A stretch of 32,427 nt of DNA from Bifidobacterium amazonense (GCF_018555435.2 NZ_JAFEJT020000036.1:1-32427), one strand, 5' to 3'. Counted from the first letter of the stretch, positions 7,635 to 17,056 are shown. Notes: generated from the letters alone by a model not told the origin. Numbers and translations are program-made.

Positions 7635-7685
7635 GTGTTCCTCCTTGTCGATACGCACGCGATGTCGTCGCGCACAATGTGCCTT

Positions 7686-7714
7686 AGGATACCCGTCCGC
7701 GCCGCACCGCGCAA
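7686..7714 (-). promoter_or_regulatory. Promoter of the FKBP gene
   Basis: On the minus strand, TTGCGC (7714-7709) as -35, a 17-nt spacer and TATCCT (7691-7686) as -10. The predicted leader is about 45 nt and carries a strong Shine-Dalgarno. Confidence 0.6.
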
Positions 7715-7765
7715 GCGTTCCGCCGGGCGACGCGACCGGCATGCGACCGGCGCGGACGTACGCGG

Positions 7766-8332
7766 TCAGGACAGTGCCGACATGGTCATGGCGAACACGA
7801 CGCCGCCCAGCGCGGCGATCGCGAGCGCGACGACGCCGGTCCCGATCACCGCGGCGCGGCGGCTGGCCAGACGCGGCGCGAGGATCGCACCGAAGAAGAA
7901 CGAGGCGAAGCCCGCGGCCGCGCAGTTGACCCCGATGCCAAGCTGCGCGCCGGCGGCGAGCGCCGTGCCGCCGACCGGTACGACGATCGAGTCGATGACG
8001 GCCGGGTAGACGGCGTAGCCCCATGCGGCGAATCCGATGAGTCCGGCGAGCGCGTAGACGAACGGCAGGAGCTTAGGCAGGCTGTGGCGTGCGGTGAGCG
8101 ATTCGACGACCCACAGCAGGATGAAGCCGACCGTGCAGGTGAACGCGACGGCGAACAGCGAGGCGACGAGGAACCATGGCAGGATGTTGAACGCGTCGCC
8201 GGACATCGTCACGTAGATGGGCGCGCTGACCAGTTCGCACACGCACATCGCGGCGGCGATCACGACCGCCTGCACGAGCATCGTGGGCAGTCCGTCCTCA
8301 GTCTCGCGGCTCACATCCAACCAACCGGCCAT
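7766..8332 (-). CDS. Conserved hypothetical integral membrane protein
   Basis: I do not recognise this 188-residue protein as a named family. It shows about five hydrophobic segments: one near residues 20-42, one near 50-75, one near 88-108, one containing a long Gly/Ala-rich stretch near 115-145, and a last one near 160-185. A short hydrophilic N-terminus (MAGWLDVSRETEDG) precedes them. There is no signal cleavage site or catalytic motif. GGGGGAGAG lies about 8 nt upstream of the start at 8332. It is separated from the FKBP gene by 131 bp containing that gene's promoter, so the two are probably not co-transcribed from one start. Confidence 0.8.
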   Translation of the reverse strand: MAGWLDVSRETEDGLPTMLVQAVVIAAAMCVCELVSAPIYVTMSGDAFNILPWFLVASLFAVAFTCTVGFILLWVVESLTARHSLPKLLPFVYALAGLIGFAAWGYAVYPAVIDSIVVPVGGTALAAGAQLGIGVNCAAAGFASFFFGAILAPRLASRRAAVIGTGVVALAIAALGGVVFAMTMSALS

Positions 8333-8451
8333 AGCGTCATCTCTCCCCCGGCCGCATCCGGCCGTTCGCGAACAAATTCGCGGGCCAGTCTATCGGCATG
8401 AGGAAAACCGAATGTTTCGGACGATGATGCGGACGGCGTCCGACGACGCGC

Positions 8452-8482
8452 GAACATGCCGATAATGCTGAACATGCCGATA
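8452..8482. repeat. 13-bp direct repeat next to tRNA-Leu
   Basis: GAACATGCCGATA occurs at 8452-8464 and again at 8470-8482, just beyond the 3' end of the tRNA gene. No integrase or element is nearby, and its role is unknown. Confidence 0.6.
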
Positions 8483-8488
8483 GCAAGG

Positions 8489-8567
8489 TGCCTCCAGTGG
8501 GACTCGAACCCACAAGCCGAAGCGATCGATTTTAAGTCGACTGCGTATACCATTTCGCCATGGAGGC
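8489..8567 (-). tRNA. tRNA-Leu (anticodon TAA)
   Basis: The acceptor arm GCCTCCA (8567-8561) pairs with TGGAGGC (8496-8490), with discriminator A at 8489. The anticodon stem encloses the loop CTTAAAA, giving anticodon TAA. A stable extra arm built on CTTCGG marks a class II tRNA, and the T-arm reads GTGGG-TTCGAGT-CCCAC. The 3' CCA is not encoded (CCT follows). It reads UUA codons, rare in this GC-rich genome. Confidence 0.95.
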
Positions 8568-8593
8568 GTCGGCCGCGAACGGCCAACCGTTAT

Positions 8594-8599
8594 ATTGTA
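8594..8599 (-). promoter_or_regulatory. Likely -10 box of tRNA-Leu
   Basis: TACAAT on the minus strand lies 26 nt before the mature tRNA 5' end, and the adjoining bases (TACAATATAAC) are unusually AT-rich for this sequence. No convincing -35 box is seen. Confidence 0.4.
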
Positions 8600-8704
8600 C
8601 GCCATGCGCGCGGGAGAAGCCGCACGGCACACGGGCCCCGGCAACCGCCGATGATCTCGGCCCGTCGCCGATTCACCGCCGGCTCCCCGCGCATGGCGTA
8701 TGGA

Positions 8705-11659
8705 TCACGCCAAGGCACCCGATCCGTCCGACGCGGCCACGGCGTCTCCGCCGGACGGCTGCAGCGAGCTGGTCTCGCCTCGGATGAACGCGAGCACGGC
8801 GGGCAGATCCTGCGGCTGGACGAGCACCTGGCGCGCCTTGGAGCCTTCGGAGGGCCCCACCACGCCACGCGATTCGAGCAGGTCCATGAGACGGCCGGCC
8901 TTGGCGAAGCCGACGCGCAGCTTGCGCTGCAGCATGGACGTGGATCCGAACTGCGTGGTGACGACCAGTTCGGCGGCCTGCAGCAGCACGTCCATGTCGT
9001 CGCCGATCTCCTCGTCCGGCTCGGCGGCCGACTTCTCCGCCTCCTTGGCCATCTGTTCGATGTCCTCGCGATAGCTGGGCTTGCGTTGTGTGCGTACGAA
9101 TTCGACGGCCTTGCGGATCTCCGATTCGCTCACCCACGAGCCCTGCACGCGCAGCGGCTTGGCGAGGCCCATCGGCAGGAACAGCGCGTCGCCCTGGCCG
9201 ATGAGCGCCTCGGCGCCGGTGGTGTCGAGGATGACGCGCGAGTCGGTGGCCGACGAGGTCGCGAAGGCGAGACGGGACGGGATGTTCGCCTTGATCAGGC
9301 CGGTGACCACGTCGACGGACGGGCGCTGCGTGGCGAGCACGAGGTGCACGCCGGCGGCTCGCGCGAGCTGCGTGATGCGCTGGATGGAGCTTTCCACGTC
9401 GTTCTTGGCGACCATCATGAGGTCGGCCATCTCGTCGACGACCACGAGGATGTACGGGTAGGGGGCCACCTTGCGCTGCGAGCCGGCGGGCGCGTGCACC
9501 TTGCCCTCGCGCACGGCCTTGTTGAAGTCCTTGATGTGGCGGAAGCCGAAGAATTCAAGGTCGGAGTAGCGCGCGTCCATCTCCTTGACGACCCATTCGA
9601 GCGCCTGCGCGGCCTTCTTCGGATCGGTGATGATCGGCGTGAGCAGGTGCGGGATGCCCGCGTACGCGGACAGCTCCACGCGCTTGGGGTCGACCATGAT
9701 CATGCGCACCTGTTCGGGGGTTGCGCGCATGATGATCGACGTGAGCATCGAGTTGATGAAGCTGGACTTGCCGGAGCCGGTCGCGCCGGCGACGAGCAGG
9801 TGCGGCATCTTGGTCAGGTCGGCGGTCACGAAGTGGCCTTCGACGTCCTTGCCGACGCCGGTGAGCATCGGCGCGGGGTCGTTGACGGCCTTGTCGGAGC
9901 GCAATACGTCGCCCAGATGCACGATTTCGCGGTCGACGTTCGGGATCTCGATGCCGATGGCGGACTTGCCGGGGATCGGCGAGAGGATGCGCACGTCGGA
10001 GCTGGCCACCGCATACGCGATGTTCTTCTGCAGGTTGGTGACCTTCTCGACCTTGACGCCGGGGCCGAGCTCGACCTCGTACTGGGTGACGGACGGTCCG
10101 CGCAGGAAGCCGACGACCTTCGCGTCGACATTGAACTGCTGGAACGTGTTCGTCAGCGCGGCGATGACGTGGTCGTTGGCCGGCGTGCGCGCGGCGTGCG
10201 GCTGGCCCTTGGTCAGGATCGCGAGGCTGGGCAGCTGGTACGGCAGGTTCTGGTCGGCCGGCGCGGCGGACGCGTCCGTGGCCGGCTCCCCGCCATCTCC
10301 CGCATTCGCCGATGCGGCGACGTTCGACGCGGACGCGACGGCGGGCGCGGCGGAGCCCATCGCCGGCGAGACGGACGAGGACGGCACGGACGCGCCGACG
10401 TGCTGAGGCGCGACGGCCGTGGCGTCGTCGAGCAGTTCGCCGGTGCGCGGATCGACATGCGTCTCGTCCGCCGCGCCGACCACCGGATTCGCCGTGCCGG
10501 ACGGCATGACGGTGGTTCCGTCCACGCCGATGCCGGCCCACGGGTCCGGCGCCGGACCGGACGCGCCGAATGTTCCTGCCACACCGGTCACGGAACGGGG
10601 TGCGGCGGATGGCACGGCATGCGGCAGCCCGCCGGATACCGGCGCGGATCCGCCGAATCCTCCGGTCGACGAGACCGTGCGCGGATGCGCCGCACCGGAA
10701 CCGTTGTCCAGATGCGTCTCCGCGGCCTGACCGTGGCGTTCGGCGGCATGGTCGAACGCCTCGTCACCGGCGTAGCGGTCGAGGGAACGGTCCTCGCCGC
10801 CACGATGCCTGCGCGAGAACAGTCGCGAAAGGAACCCGCCGATCGAGGAACGTCCGCTGTCCGCATCCGTCTCCTCGTCGCTGCCGTCGTGCGCGGGCAC
10901 GCCGTCGGCGAACGCGAGCGTGCCGTCGCCGACACGCACCTCGTTCGGGAACTGCGGGCGATCGTCGTCATCGGACTTCTTCTTGCCGCCGGCCGCACCG
11001 CCCGCGTCGTCGAGCAGATGCAGACGTTCGGCGAGTGCGCGGGCGTTGCCCGGCAGGTCGGTCACATGCGTGCGCGTGATGAGCAACAGCGAGAACAGCG
11101 CGACGACGACGAACACGACGATCGCGAACGCATTCGACAGTCCCCACGCCAGCGGCGAGCCGAGCGCGAAGCCGAGCAGGCCGCCGGCCCGCTGCAGAAC
11201 GGCGATGTCGAAGCCGGGGGTGTCGGCGGCGACGGCCACGTCGATGATCGAACAGACCGCCCACAGCAGCAGCACCCAGCCGGTCACCACGCGCGGATTA
11301 TCGGATCCCTTGCCGGAGTTGCGCATCAGACGTACGGCCACGATCGCGAGCAGCACGGGCACGATGACGCTCATCACGCCGAACAGGCCGGCCGCGATCG
11401 CGTGCAGGAACCGGCCGAGCACGCCGTTGACGCGGAACCATTCGGACGCGCAGAAGCAGATGGCGAGCACGAGCATCAGGAAGCACAGGCCGTCGCGCCG
11501 ATACGCGGGATCGAACTCCCCCACGCCGGACACCGATCGGACCGCCGCGCCGAGGCCACGGGGAACGGCCAGCAGGATCGTCTTCCAGACCGGCTCGTCG
11601 GCCGTGTCCGCGCCGGCGGTTTTCGATTGCTTCTTCTCAGATGATGATGTACGTGCCAT
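8705..11659 (-). CDS. ftsK: DNA translocase FtsK
   Basis: FtsK anchors at the division septum and pumps DNA so that chromosome termini are resolved before cell closure. The 984-residue protein has four transmembrane helices in the first ~200 residues, then a low-complexity acidic/Ala/Pro linker (about 210-500). The alpha/beta motor has Walker [10 protein letters not shown] (about 622-630), MVDPKRVEL, and Walker [15 protein letters not shown] (about 735-748). A winged-helix gamma domain near residues 885-950 ([33 protein letters not shown] in part) reads polar chromosome sequences. It is complete, including the gamma domain, unlike the EccC-like ATPase at 1.5-3.4 kb. No Shine-Dalgarno precedes 11659; a TAGAAT box 11 nt upstream suggests a very short leader. 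It diverges from the Fic gene. Confidence 0.97.
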   Translation of the reverse strand: MARTSSSEKKQSKTAGADTADEPVWKTILLAVPRGLGAAVRSVSGVGEFDPAYRRDGLCFLMLVLAICFCASEWFRVNGVLGRFLHAIAAGLFGVMSVIVPVLLAIVAVRLMRNSGKGSDNPRVVTGWVLLLWAVCSIIDVAVAADTPGFDIAVLQRAGGLLGFALGSPLAWGLSNAFAIVVFVVVALFSLLLITRTHVTDLPGNARALAERLHLLDDAGGAAGGKKKSDDDDRPQFPNEVRVGDGTLAFADGVPAHDGSDEETDADSGRSSIGGFLSRLFSRRHRGGEDRSLDRYAGDEAFDHAAERHGQAAETHLDNGSGAAHPRTVSSTGGFGGSAPVSGGLPHAVPSAAPRSVTGVAGTFGASGPAPDPWAGIGVDGTTVMPSGTANPVVGAADETHVDPRTGELLDDATAVAPQHVGASVPSSSVSPAMGSAAPAVASASNVAASANAGDGGEPATDASAAPADQNLPYQLPSLAILTKGQPHAARTPANDHVIAALTNTFQQFNVDAKVVGFLRGPSVTQYEVELGPGVKVEKVTNLQKNIAYAVASSDVRILSPIPGKSAIGIEIPNVDREIVHLGDVLRSDKAVNDPAPMLTGVGKDVEGHFVTADLTKMPHLLVAGATGSGKSSFINSMLTSIIMRATPEQVRMIMVDPKRVELSAYAGIPHLLTPIITDPKKAAQALEWVVKEMDARYSDLEFFGFRHIKDFNKAVREGKVHAPAGSQRKVAPYPYILVVVDEMADLMMVAKNDVESSIQRITQLARAAGVHLVLATQRPSVDVVTGLIKANIPSRLAFATSSATDSRVILDTTGAEALIGQGDALFLPMGLAKPLRVQGSWVSESEIRKAVEFVRTQRKPSYREDIEQMAKEAEKSAAEPDEEIGDDMDVLLQAAELVVTTQFGSTSMLQRKLRVGFAKAGRLMDLLESRGVVGPSEGSKARQVLVQPQDLPAVLAFIRGETSSLQPSGGDAVAASDGSGALA

Positions 11660-11670
11660 AGCGGTTCACG

Positions 11671-11676
11671 ATTCTA
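11671..11676 (-). promoter_or_regulatory. Candidate -10 box of ftsK
   Basis: TAGAAT on the minus strand, 11 nt before the ATG at 11659. This predicts a leader of only about 4-5 nt, consistent with the missing Shine-Dalgarno. Confidence 0.5.
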
Positions 11677-11730
11677 CCCAAACCACGTCATTTCGCGCCC
11701 GGGTTGCCGGCATCCGCACGGATTATCCGC

Positions 11731-11736
11731 TAGGAT
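11731..11736 (+). promoter_or_regulatory. Candidate -10 box of the Fic gene (leaderless start)
   Basis: TAGGAT lies 6 nt before the ATG at 11743, so transcription should begin at or next to the start codon. No typical -35 is seen at 17 nt. Confidence 0.5.
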
Positions 11737-11742
11737 GGCCCT

Positions 11743-12531
11743 ATGACTCCAGCTGAACGTGCGAGCGCAGTCGCATTTGCACTGAAGAACTGCGCGTTGG
11801 AAGCGATGAGGCCGGGCGACGCGACGATGCGGGCGCTGGCCGGATACGAGCGCGGCGACATCGACGTGTCCGCGCTGATCGATACGGCGGACGCCGAAAC
11901 GTCGGGGCTTACCGCGGCGCGTCTTGCCGACGGCAGTCTCGACGACCATGCTGCCGATCATGCGAGCGGCATCGTGGCGCGCACCGTGCTGCTGGTGGAG
12001 CGCGGCTGGCGCGCGGAAGGCGATCTGAACGAGCTTGAGGCGATTCACCGCGGCCTGTTTGAGGGCGTGTTCGCCGACGCGGGCCGTCTGCGTACGTCGA
12101 ACACGACGCGCGAGGTCACGTCGGACCGTGCGATCGCGCGCAATCCGGAGACGTTCTTCCCGGCGGCGCTGATCGAGACGGGCGCGCTCAACATCGCGAC
12201 CGAACTGGCCGACAAGCGCAATCTGGTCGCGTTGGACCGAGACGTGTTCGTGCGCGAGCTGGCGCACGTGTACGACGAGCTCGGCTATCTGCACCCGTTC
12301 AAGGGCGGCAACGCGATGACGCTGCGCATCTTCGCCTCGCGTCTCGCGCATGACGCGGGATGGGATCTTGACTGGGGCCCGGTGACGCGCGACGCATACA
12401 AGGCGGCCAAGCATGCGGCCTACCGGGGTGATACGAGCGGGTTCGAGCGGCTGTTCGACGCGATCGTGCGCCCGGCGAATCCGACGCGCACGTTCCTGAT
12501 CGCCGGCTGGGAGCAGGGTCCGGCGCACTGA
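11743..12531 (+). CDS. Fic-domain protein with VbhA-antitoxin-like N-terminus and degenerate active motif
   Basis: Fic proteins usually transfer AMP from ATP to a protein hydroxyl, using the motif HxFx(D/E)GNGRxxR. This 262-residue protein has the Fic fold landmarks: LNELEAIHRGLFEGVF, FFPAALIETG, and an ELGYLHPF helix leading to residues 184-195, HPFKGGNAMTLR. The His, Asn and last Arg are kept, but the metal-binding acid is Gly188, the second Gly is Ala191 and the phosphate-binding Arg is Met192. The first ~55 residues (LEAMRPGDATMRALAGYERGDID in part) resemble a fused VbhA-type inhibitory antitoxin helix, with its (S/T)xxxE(G/N) motif reduced to NCALEA. Both the catalytic and inhibitory motifs have thus drifted. 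Canonical AMPylation is doubtful; it may be inactive or have another activity. Confidence 0.82.
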   Translation: MTPAERASAVAFALKNCALEAMRPGDATMRALAGYERGDIDVSALIDTADAETSGLTAARLADGSLDDHAADHASGIVARTVLLVERGWRAEGDLNELEAIHRGLFEGVFADAGRLRTSNTTREVTSDRAIARNPETFFPAALIETGALNIATELADKRNLVALDRDVFVRELAHVYDELGYLHPFKGGNAMTLRIFASRLAHDAGWDLDWGPVTRDAYKAAKHAAYRGDTSGFERLFDAIVRPANPTRTFLIAGWEQGPAH

Positions 12532-12571
12532 GCTGCAGCGCGTATCCACGTATATCCACGAGTGATCCCGT

Positions 12572-12605
12572 ATGAATGAAGGTCCCGCATGAATGAAGGT
12601 CCCGC
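12572..12605 (+). repeat. 17-bp tandem duplication at the terminator
   Basis: ATGAATGAAGGTCCCGC occurs twice in tandem (12572-12588 and 12589-12605). The second copy is part of the left arm of the terminator hairpin, so the first copy is a spare left arm that could pair with the same right arm. Confidence 0.85.
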
Positions 12606-12640
12606 TCTCCTATTGCAGGAGCGGGACCTTCATTCATGCG
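12586..12640. terminator. Bidirectional terminator hairpin between Fic gene and miaA
   Basis: A perfect 22-bp stem (12586-12607 with 12619-12640) lies between convergent genes. The right arm contains the miaA stop codon (12634-12636). No T-tract is present. Confidence 0.85.
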
Positions 12641-13659
12641 ATGTCGCCCAGATGATGCTGCGTGTATTCGTCGGCATGCGCGTCGATCGCGTCGTAGTCG
12701 CCGGCGTCCGCGTGCGCGATGATCGCGAGCGCGTTGTCGAGCAGCTTCGGGTTGAGCGCCTGCAGCCAGTGGATGCGCGGATCGCGGCCGAACCAGCCCA
12801 TCTGCTTGCGGGCGAGCCGCTTGGTCTTCTGCGCGATGTCCATGAACGTGTCGTCGAGATCGGCGAGCCCGTCGAGATAGTCGACGACCTGCTGGTAGCC
12901 GAGCGCGCGGCTGGCGGTGACGCCGAGCCTCGGCCTCAGCCGTTCCACCTCTTCGATGAACCCGCCGTCGAGCATCCGCTTGGTGCGGATGTCGATGCGC
13001 CGGTCGAGCTCCTCACGCGGCAGGTCGAGGCCGATCTGCACGGTGGGGATCACGTAGCGGTAGTGCGGCAGGCTCGCCGAATACGGCCGTCCGGTCACTT
13101 CGATGACCTCGAGCGCGCGGATGGTGCGGCGGGGGTTGTGCGGGTCCATGCGCGCGGCCGCGGCCGGATCCTTGGCCTTGAGTTCGGCGAACAGCGCGCC
13201 AGCCCCTTCGGTCTTCTCGCGTTCCTCGAGCCGCGCCCGCACGTCCGGGTCGGTGCCGGGGAAGGAGATGTCGTCGATGGCGGCGCGCGCGTACAGGCCG
13301 GAGCCGCCGACCATGATCGGCCGGATGCCGCGCGATTGCAGGTCGTGGATGCACTCGCGCGCCAGCTGCTGGAACCGGGCGACCGACATCGCGTCGTCGG
13401 GCTCGATGACGTCGATGAGATGGTGCGTCACGGCCGCCTGCTCCTCGGCCGTGGCCTTGGCGGTGCCGATGTCCATGCCGCGGTACATCTGATAGGCGTC
13501 GGCGTTCACGATCTCGGCCTTCTGTCCGCGCGCCTCGAGCGCCTTCGCGATGGCGATGCCGAGCCCCGTCTTGCCCGACGCGGTGGGCCCGACGATCGAC
13601 ACGACGCGCGGCGTGACGGCCGGCTGCTCCGTACGCCCGGCCTGCTCAGTGGCGCACAT
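12634..13659 (-). CDS. miaA: tRNA dimethylallyltransferase MiaA
   Basis: MiaA transfers a dimethylallyl group from DMAPP to N6 of A37 in tRNAs reading UNN codons. The 341-residue protein has the P-loop GPTASGKT near the N-terminus, the substrate loop [17 protein letters not shown], the THHLID motif, [21 protein letters not shown], and the late [12 protein letters not shown] and [14 protein letters not shown] segments. It starts 14 bp inside the end of miaB, which supplies the next step on the same base, so the two are expected to be co-transcribed and translationally coupled. Its stop lies inside a long terminator hairpin. Confidence 0.97.
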   Translation of the reverse strand: MCATEQAGRTEQPAVTPRVVSIVGPTASGKTGLGIAIAKALEARGQKAEIVNADAYQMYRGMDIGTAKATAEEQAAVTHHLIDVIEPDDAMSVARFQQLARECIHDLQSRGIRPIMVGGSGLYARAAIDDISFPGTDPDVRARLEEREKTEGAGALFAELKAKDPAAAARMDPHNPRRTIRALEVIEVTGRPYSASLPHYRYVIPTVQIGLDLPREELDRRIDIRTKRMLDGGFIEEVERLRPRLGVTASRALGYQQVVDYLDGLADLDDTFMDIAQKTKRLARKQMGWFGRDPRIHWLQALNPKLLDNALAIIAHADAGDYDAIDAHADEYTQHHLGDIA

Positions 13660-15106
13660 GATAAGTCTGCCCCTTGCTCGGATCCGGATCGGCGATGAGA
13701 TTGTGCTTGGCGGCGTGCGTGACGGTCGCCGTGACGAAGTCGCCGACCTCGGGCATCGGCTCGCCTTCCGGCACGCCGATATGCGTGAGCACGCCGGTGC
13801 GTTCGCGGCCGGTCACGCGGTGCGTGGCCGCGTCCTTCTTGCCGGCCACGCCGGTGATCATCACCTCGACGTCGCGTCCTTCGAACGCGGCGAGGTTTTC
13901 GGCCGTGATCCGCTCCTGCAGTTCGACGAGCCGGTCGAAACGCTCCTGAACGACCTCGTGCGGCACCTGTTCCATCGCGGCGGCCGGCGTGCCGGGGCGC
14001 GGCGAGTATTCGAACGTGAACGCGGACGAGAACCGGGCCTCGCGCACCACGCGCATCGTCTCCTCGAAATCCTCGTCGGTCTCGCCGGGGAAGCCGACGA
14101 TGATGTCGGTGGAGATCTGCGCGTCCGGCATGGCCGTGCGAATCCTGCCGAGAATATCGAGGAACTTCGCGGAACGGTACGAGCGTCGCATCGCGCGCAG
14201 GATGCGGTCGGAGCCGGACTGCAGCGGGAAGTGCAGCTGGTGCATGACGTTCGGCGTCTCGGCCATCGCGGCGATCACGTCGTCGGTGAACGCGGCCGGA
14301 TGCGGCGATGTGAAGCGCACACGCTCCAATCCGTCGATTTCGCCGCACGCGCGCAGCAGCTTGCTGAACGCGTACCGGTCGCCGATGCCGTAGCCGAACG
14401 AGTTCACGTTCTGACCGAGCAGCGTGACCTCCTTCGCGCCATTGTCGACGCACTGCCGGATCTCGGCGAGGATGTCGCCGGGGCGGCGGTCGTGCTCCTT
14501 GCCGCGCGTGGTCGGCACGATGCAGAACGTGCACGTGTTGTTGCAGCCGATCGAGATCGACACCCAGCTCGAGACGCGCGAGGCGCGCGCGGTCGGCAGC
14601 TGGCTCGGGAAATAGTCGAGCTTGTCGACCACGTCGACCTGCGCCTCGCCGGCGATGCGCGCCTGGTCGAGCAGACGCGGCAGGGAGCCGATGTTCTTCG
14701 TGCCGAACACGGCGTCCACCCACGGGGCCTTCTTGGCGATCTTCTGCCTGTCGAGCTGGGCCATGCAGCCGCCGACCGCGATCTGCAGGTTCGGCCGTTC
14801 GCGCTTCATCCGCGCCCACAGGCCGATCGTGCCGTACATGCGTTCGGCCGCGTTCTCGCGCACCGCGCACGTGTTCATGACGATCAGGTCGATGTCCTTG
14901 TCGATCACCTGCTCCTCACTGGCGGGCACGTAGCCGTCGGCCTCGAGCACGCCGGCGATGCGTTCGGAATCATGCACGTTCATCTGGCATCCGAGCGTGT
15001 GCACGTAGTACACGCCCTTGCCGCGGGACACCGCGTCGCCGACGCCGGCGGCCGTCTCGTACCGTTTCGAGGCGCGCTCCGCCTCGGTCATCATGTCTTC
15101 GTTCAT
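13646..15106 (-). CDS. miaB: tRNA-2-methylthio-N6-dimethylallyladenosine synthase MiaB
   Basis: MiaB is a radical-SAM methylthiotransferase that adds a methylthio group to C2 of i6A37, the product of MiaA. The 486-residue protein shows three N-terminal Cys for the auxiliary cluster ([22 protein letters not shown]), the radical-SAM motif [12 protein letters not shown] (about 182-193), [12 protein letters not shown], and a C-terminal TRAM domain (about 410-475). The start at 15106 ([11 protein letters not shown]) has no Shine-Dalgarno, but TACGAT lies 8 nt upstream, suggesting a leaderless mRNA. miaB-miaA form an overlapping pair. Confidence 0.97.
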   Translation of the reverse strand: MNEDMMTEAERASKRYETAAGVGDAVSRGKGVYYVHTLGCQMNVHDSERIAGVLEADGYVPASEEQVIDKDIDLIVMNTCAVRENAAERMYGTIGLWARMKRERPNLQIAVGGCMAQLDRQKIAKKAPWVDAVFGTKNIGSLPRLLDQARIAGEAQVDVVDKLDYFPSQLPTARASRVSSWVSISIGCNNTCTFCIVPTTRGKEHDRRPGDILAEIRQCVDNGAKEVTLLGQNVNSFGYGIGDRYAFSKLLRACGEIDGLERVRFTSPHPAAFTDDVIAAMAETPNVMHQLHFPLQSGSDRILRAMRRSYRSAKFLDILGRIRTAMPDAQISTDIIVGFPGETDEDFEETMRVVREARFSSAFTFEYSPRPGTPAAAMEQVPHEVVQERFDRLVELQERITAENLAAFEGRDVEVMITGVAGKKDAATHRVTGRERTGVLTHIGVPEGEPMPEVGDFVTATVTHAAKHNLIADPDPSKGQTYHVRH

Positions 15107-15114
15107 AGCAGTCC

Positions 15115-15120
15115 ATCGTA
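15115..15120 (-). promoter_or_regulatory. Candidate -10 box of miaB-miaA (leaderless start)
   Basis: TACGAT on the minus strand, 8 nt before the ATG at 15106. No ribosome-binding site is present between the two. Confidence 0.5.
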
Positions 15121-15214
15121 ACGATTGGGCCGGCCAGCGTCCCCGCCGGCGCGTGCGTCGCATCGGCGAGACATCATACCCAGCGATTTTTCAGGTCCTC
15201 CGCATTCGCCCGAT

Positions 15215-15220
15215 TACAAT
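15215..15220 (+). promoter_or_regulatory. Candidate -10 box of the alarmone synthetase gene (leaderless start)
   Basis: TACAAT lies 8 nt before the GTG at 15229. The preceding bases are AT-richer than average, but a clear -35 box is not seen. Confidence 0.55.
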
Positions 15221-15228
15221 GGACAACC

Positions 15229-15957
15229 GTGATACTTGACCGACAAAGCCGCATCAACACCAGCGAACTGAAAGCGCGTCTCAAGGCCATCCAATTCGAC
15301 GACGGACGGTTTCCCACCGACGAGATCACCGAATTCGTCGATCTCATGCAGGTGTACGAGGGCGCGATGTACGAGATCAGCACCAAGCTCGAGATCCTCG
15401 ACTCCGAGTTCCAGGTGCGGTTCGCGCACGATCCGATCCATCACATGGAACGCCGTCTCAAGTCCGTCAATTCGATCCTCGGCAAGCTCGAGCGCAAGGG
15501 GCTGCCGCTCGAGGTCAACTCGATCCGAGACAACCTATTCGACGTGGCCGGCGTGCGCGTGATCTGCAACTATCGCGACGACGTGTACTCCGTGTCGAAC
15601 TACCTGTCGGCGCAGAACGACATCTCCGTGCTGCGCGTCAAGGACTACATCAAGAACCCGAAGCAGAACGGCTACCGCTCGCTGCACGTGATCTACGCGG
15701 TGCCGGTGTTCCTCTCGTCGGGCGCGCACTATACGCCGGTCGAGGTGCAGTTCCGCACGATCGCGATGGACTACTGGGCGAGCCTCGAGCACGCGCTGCG
15801 CTACAAGACCGATCTGCCGGACGCGAAGCTGAACGAGCATTCCCAGACGCTGCTCGACTGCGCGCGCTCCCTGCAGAACATCGAAACGCAGATGCAGAAC
15901 ATCCACCGCGACATCAATGGCGCACCGCAGGTCGGCGAAGCGCCAAAGGCGGACTGA
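15229..15957 (+). CDS. Small alarmone synthetase, RelQ/YjbM-type (p)ppGpp synthetase
   Basis: A single RelA/SpoT synthetase domain of 242 residues, without the hydrolase, TGS or ACT domains of long Rel enzymes. It would transfer pyrophosphate from ATP to GDP or GTP to make stress alarmones. Visible elements are DPIHHMERRLKSVNSILGK, DVAGVRVICNYRDDVYSV, the G-loop region VKDYIKNPKQNGYRSLHV, and the VEVQFRTIAMDYWASLEHALRYK helix with catalytic Gln and Glu. The length and C-terminal helix suit RelQ-type tetramers. The GTG start at 15229 has no Shine-Dalgarno and follows a TACAAT box. It converges with the EamA gene, with only 7 bp between the two stops. Confidence 0.93.
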   Translation: MILDRQSRINTSELKARLKAIQFDDGRFPTDEITEFVDLMQVYEGAMYEISTKLEILDSEFQVRFAHDPIHHMERRLKSVNSILGKLERKGLPLEVNSIRDNLFDVAGVRVICNYRDDVYSVSNYLSAQNDISVLRVKDYIKNPKQNGYRSLHVIYAVPVFLSSGAHYTPVEVQFRTIAMDYWASLEHALRYKTDLPDAKLNEHSQTLLDCARSLQNIETQMQNIHRDINGAPQVGEAPKAD

Positions 15958-15964
15958 CCGGCGC

Positions 15965-16924
15965 TCAGTCGGCCTTTTTCTTGAACGGGTTGGCGGGGAG
16001 CTGGGCGAGGAGGGTGCCGGCGAAGATGAGCGCGCAGCCGAGATAGCCGCGCGGGGTCATGACCTCGCCGAGCAGGAGTGCTCCGCCGACCACCGAGAAG
16101 AACGATTCGAGCGACATGATCAGGCTTGCGCGGGTCGGCGGCACCCACTGCTGGCCCACCACCTGCAGCGTGTAGGCGATGCCCACCGAACCGATGCCGG
16201 CGTAGAGCACCGCTCCCCAGCCCTGCAGCGCGCCGGACCAGTTCACCGAACCTTCGACCAGCGAGCCGATCCAGCTGAGCGCGGCCGTGGTGACGAACTG
16301 GCCGAACGAAAGCACCAGCGGATCGACGCGCGAGCCGAGCGTGTCGATCACCAGGATGTGCGCGGCGAACAGCACGGCCGTGAACAACAGCAGCAGGTCC
16401 GCCAACGTGAGCGAACCGAACCCGTCGGTGATGCACAGGAAGTAGAAGCCGATCACGGCTACCGCGACGGCGACCATGGTCATCAGATGCACGCGCCGAC
16501 GCAGGAAGACGAACGCGAGCAGCGGCACCATCACGATGTACAGCGCGGTGATGAACCCGGCCCGTCCGGCCGACCGGCCGTACAGGATGCCGTACTGCTG
16601 CAACGTGCTCGCGGTGAACAGGAACACGCCGCATACCGCGCCGACGACGGCCGGATTGGCGAGCAGGCGGGCGGGAACGCCGCGATTGGTCTTCTCCCCC
16701 ACCGAAACGGCAGTCCCCTCCGCGTCGCTGTCTTCCGTACGCCGCCTGGCGCGACGCCACAGCAGCAGCGGGATGAGCGACACCGCGCCGAGCGTGAACC
16801 GGGCGGCGTTGAAGAACAGCGGGGTCATGGAATCCATGCCCTGCACCTGCGACACGAACGCGAATCCCCAAATGAGCGCGGTCAATACGAGGCATGCCAT
16901 GCCGACGAGTTCCTGCTTCTTCAT
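15965..16924 (-). CDS. EamA/DMT-family transporter
   Basis: A 319-residue membrane protein with about ten transmembrane helices arranged as two EamA repeats, as in the drug/metabolite transporter superfamily. The first repeat begins ACLVLTALIWGFAFVSQ, and the second contains VGIAYTLQVVGQQ and SLIMSLESFFSVVGGALLLGE, the signature of the last helices. Substrates in this superfamily range from amino acids to nucleotides and toxic compounds; none can be chosen here. A charged loop near residue 60-85 is unusually polar. The start at 16924 (MKKQELVG) follows TAGCGT by 8 nt without a Shine-Dalgarno. The upstream in-frame extension to 16990 crosses a terminator hairpin and is rejected. Confidence 0.9.
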   Translation of the reverse strand: MKKQELVGMACLVLTALIWGFAFVSQVQGMDSMTPLFFNAARFTLGAVSLIPLLLWRRARRRTEDSDAEGTAVSVGEKTNRGVPARLLANPAVVGAVCGVFLFTASTLQQYGILYGRSAGRAGFITALYIVMVPLLAFVFLRRRVHLMTMVAVAVAVIGFYFLCITDGFGSLTLADLLLLFTAVLFAAHILVIDTLGSRVDPLVLSFGQFVTTAALSWIGSLVEGSVNWSGALQGWGAVLYAGIGSVGIAYTLQVVGQQWVPPTRASLIMSLESFFSVVGGALLLGEVMTPRGYLGCALIFAGTLLAQLPANPFKKKAD

Positions 16925-16932
16925 GGGGCACC

Positions 16933-16938
16933 ACGCTA
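16933..16938 (-). promoter_or_regulatory. Candidate -10 box of the EamA gene (leaderless start)
   Basis: TAGCGT on the minus strand, 8 nt before the ATG at 16924, with no ribosome-binding site between. Confidence 0.4.
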
Positions 16939-16963
16939 CCGTCGCGCGCCGACGGCATACGAC

Positions 16964-17001
16964 AAAAAGTCCCGTCCATGAACGCATCATGGACGGGACT
17001 T
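16964..17001 (-). terminator. Intrinsic terminator of the BI-1 family gene
   Basis: A perfect 15-bp stem (16967-16981 with 16987-17001) closes a 5-nt loop. On the minus strand the stem runs into five T residues (16968-16964, two of them in the stem). Confidence 0.85.
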
Positions 17002-17056
17002 GTCACGACGGCATCTCACGCGCCGCGACCGGCGCGCCTCCGGCAGACGCCGATCG

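Noticed and set aside
6655..7677. A 340-codon frame fusing greA to upstream sequence
   Set aside because: The part before 7134 is a shadow of the FKBP gene in another frame. The greA start has a good Shine-Dalgarno, and a T-tracted terminator separates the two genes.
8456..11644. A 1062-codon open frame on the + strand opposite ftsK
   Set aside because: It is antisense to a complete, motif-rich FtsK, crosses the tRNA-Leu gene and has Arg/Gly/His-heavy composition typical of a GC-rich shadow frame.
16925..16990. N-terminal extension of the EamA transporter up to 16990
   Set aside because: It would cross the BI-1 terminator hairpin, and the natural start MKKQELVG with its -10 box lies at 16924.
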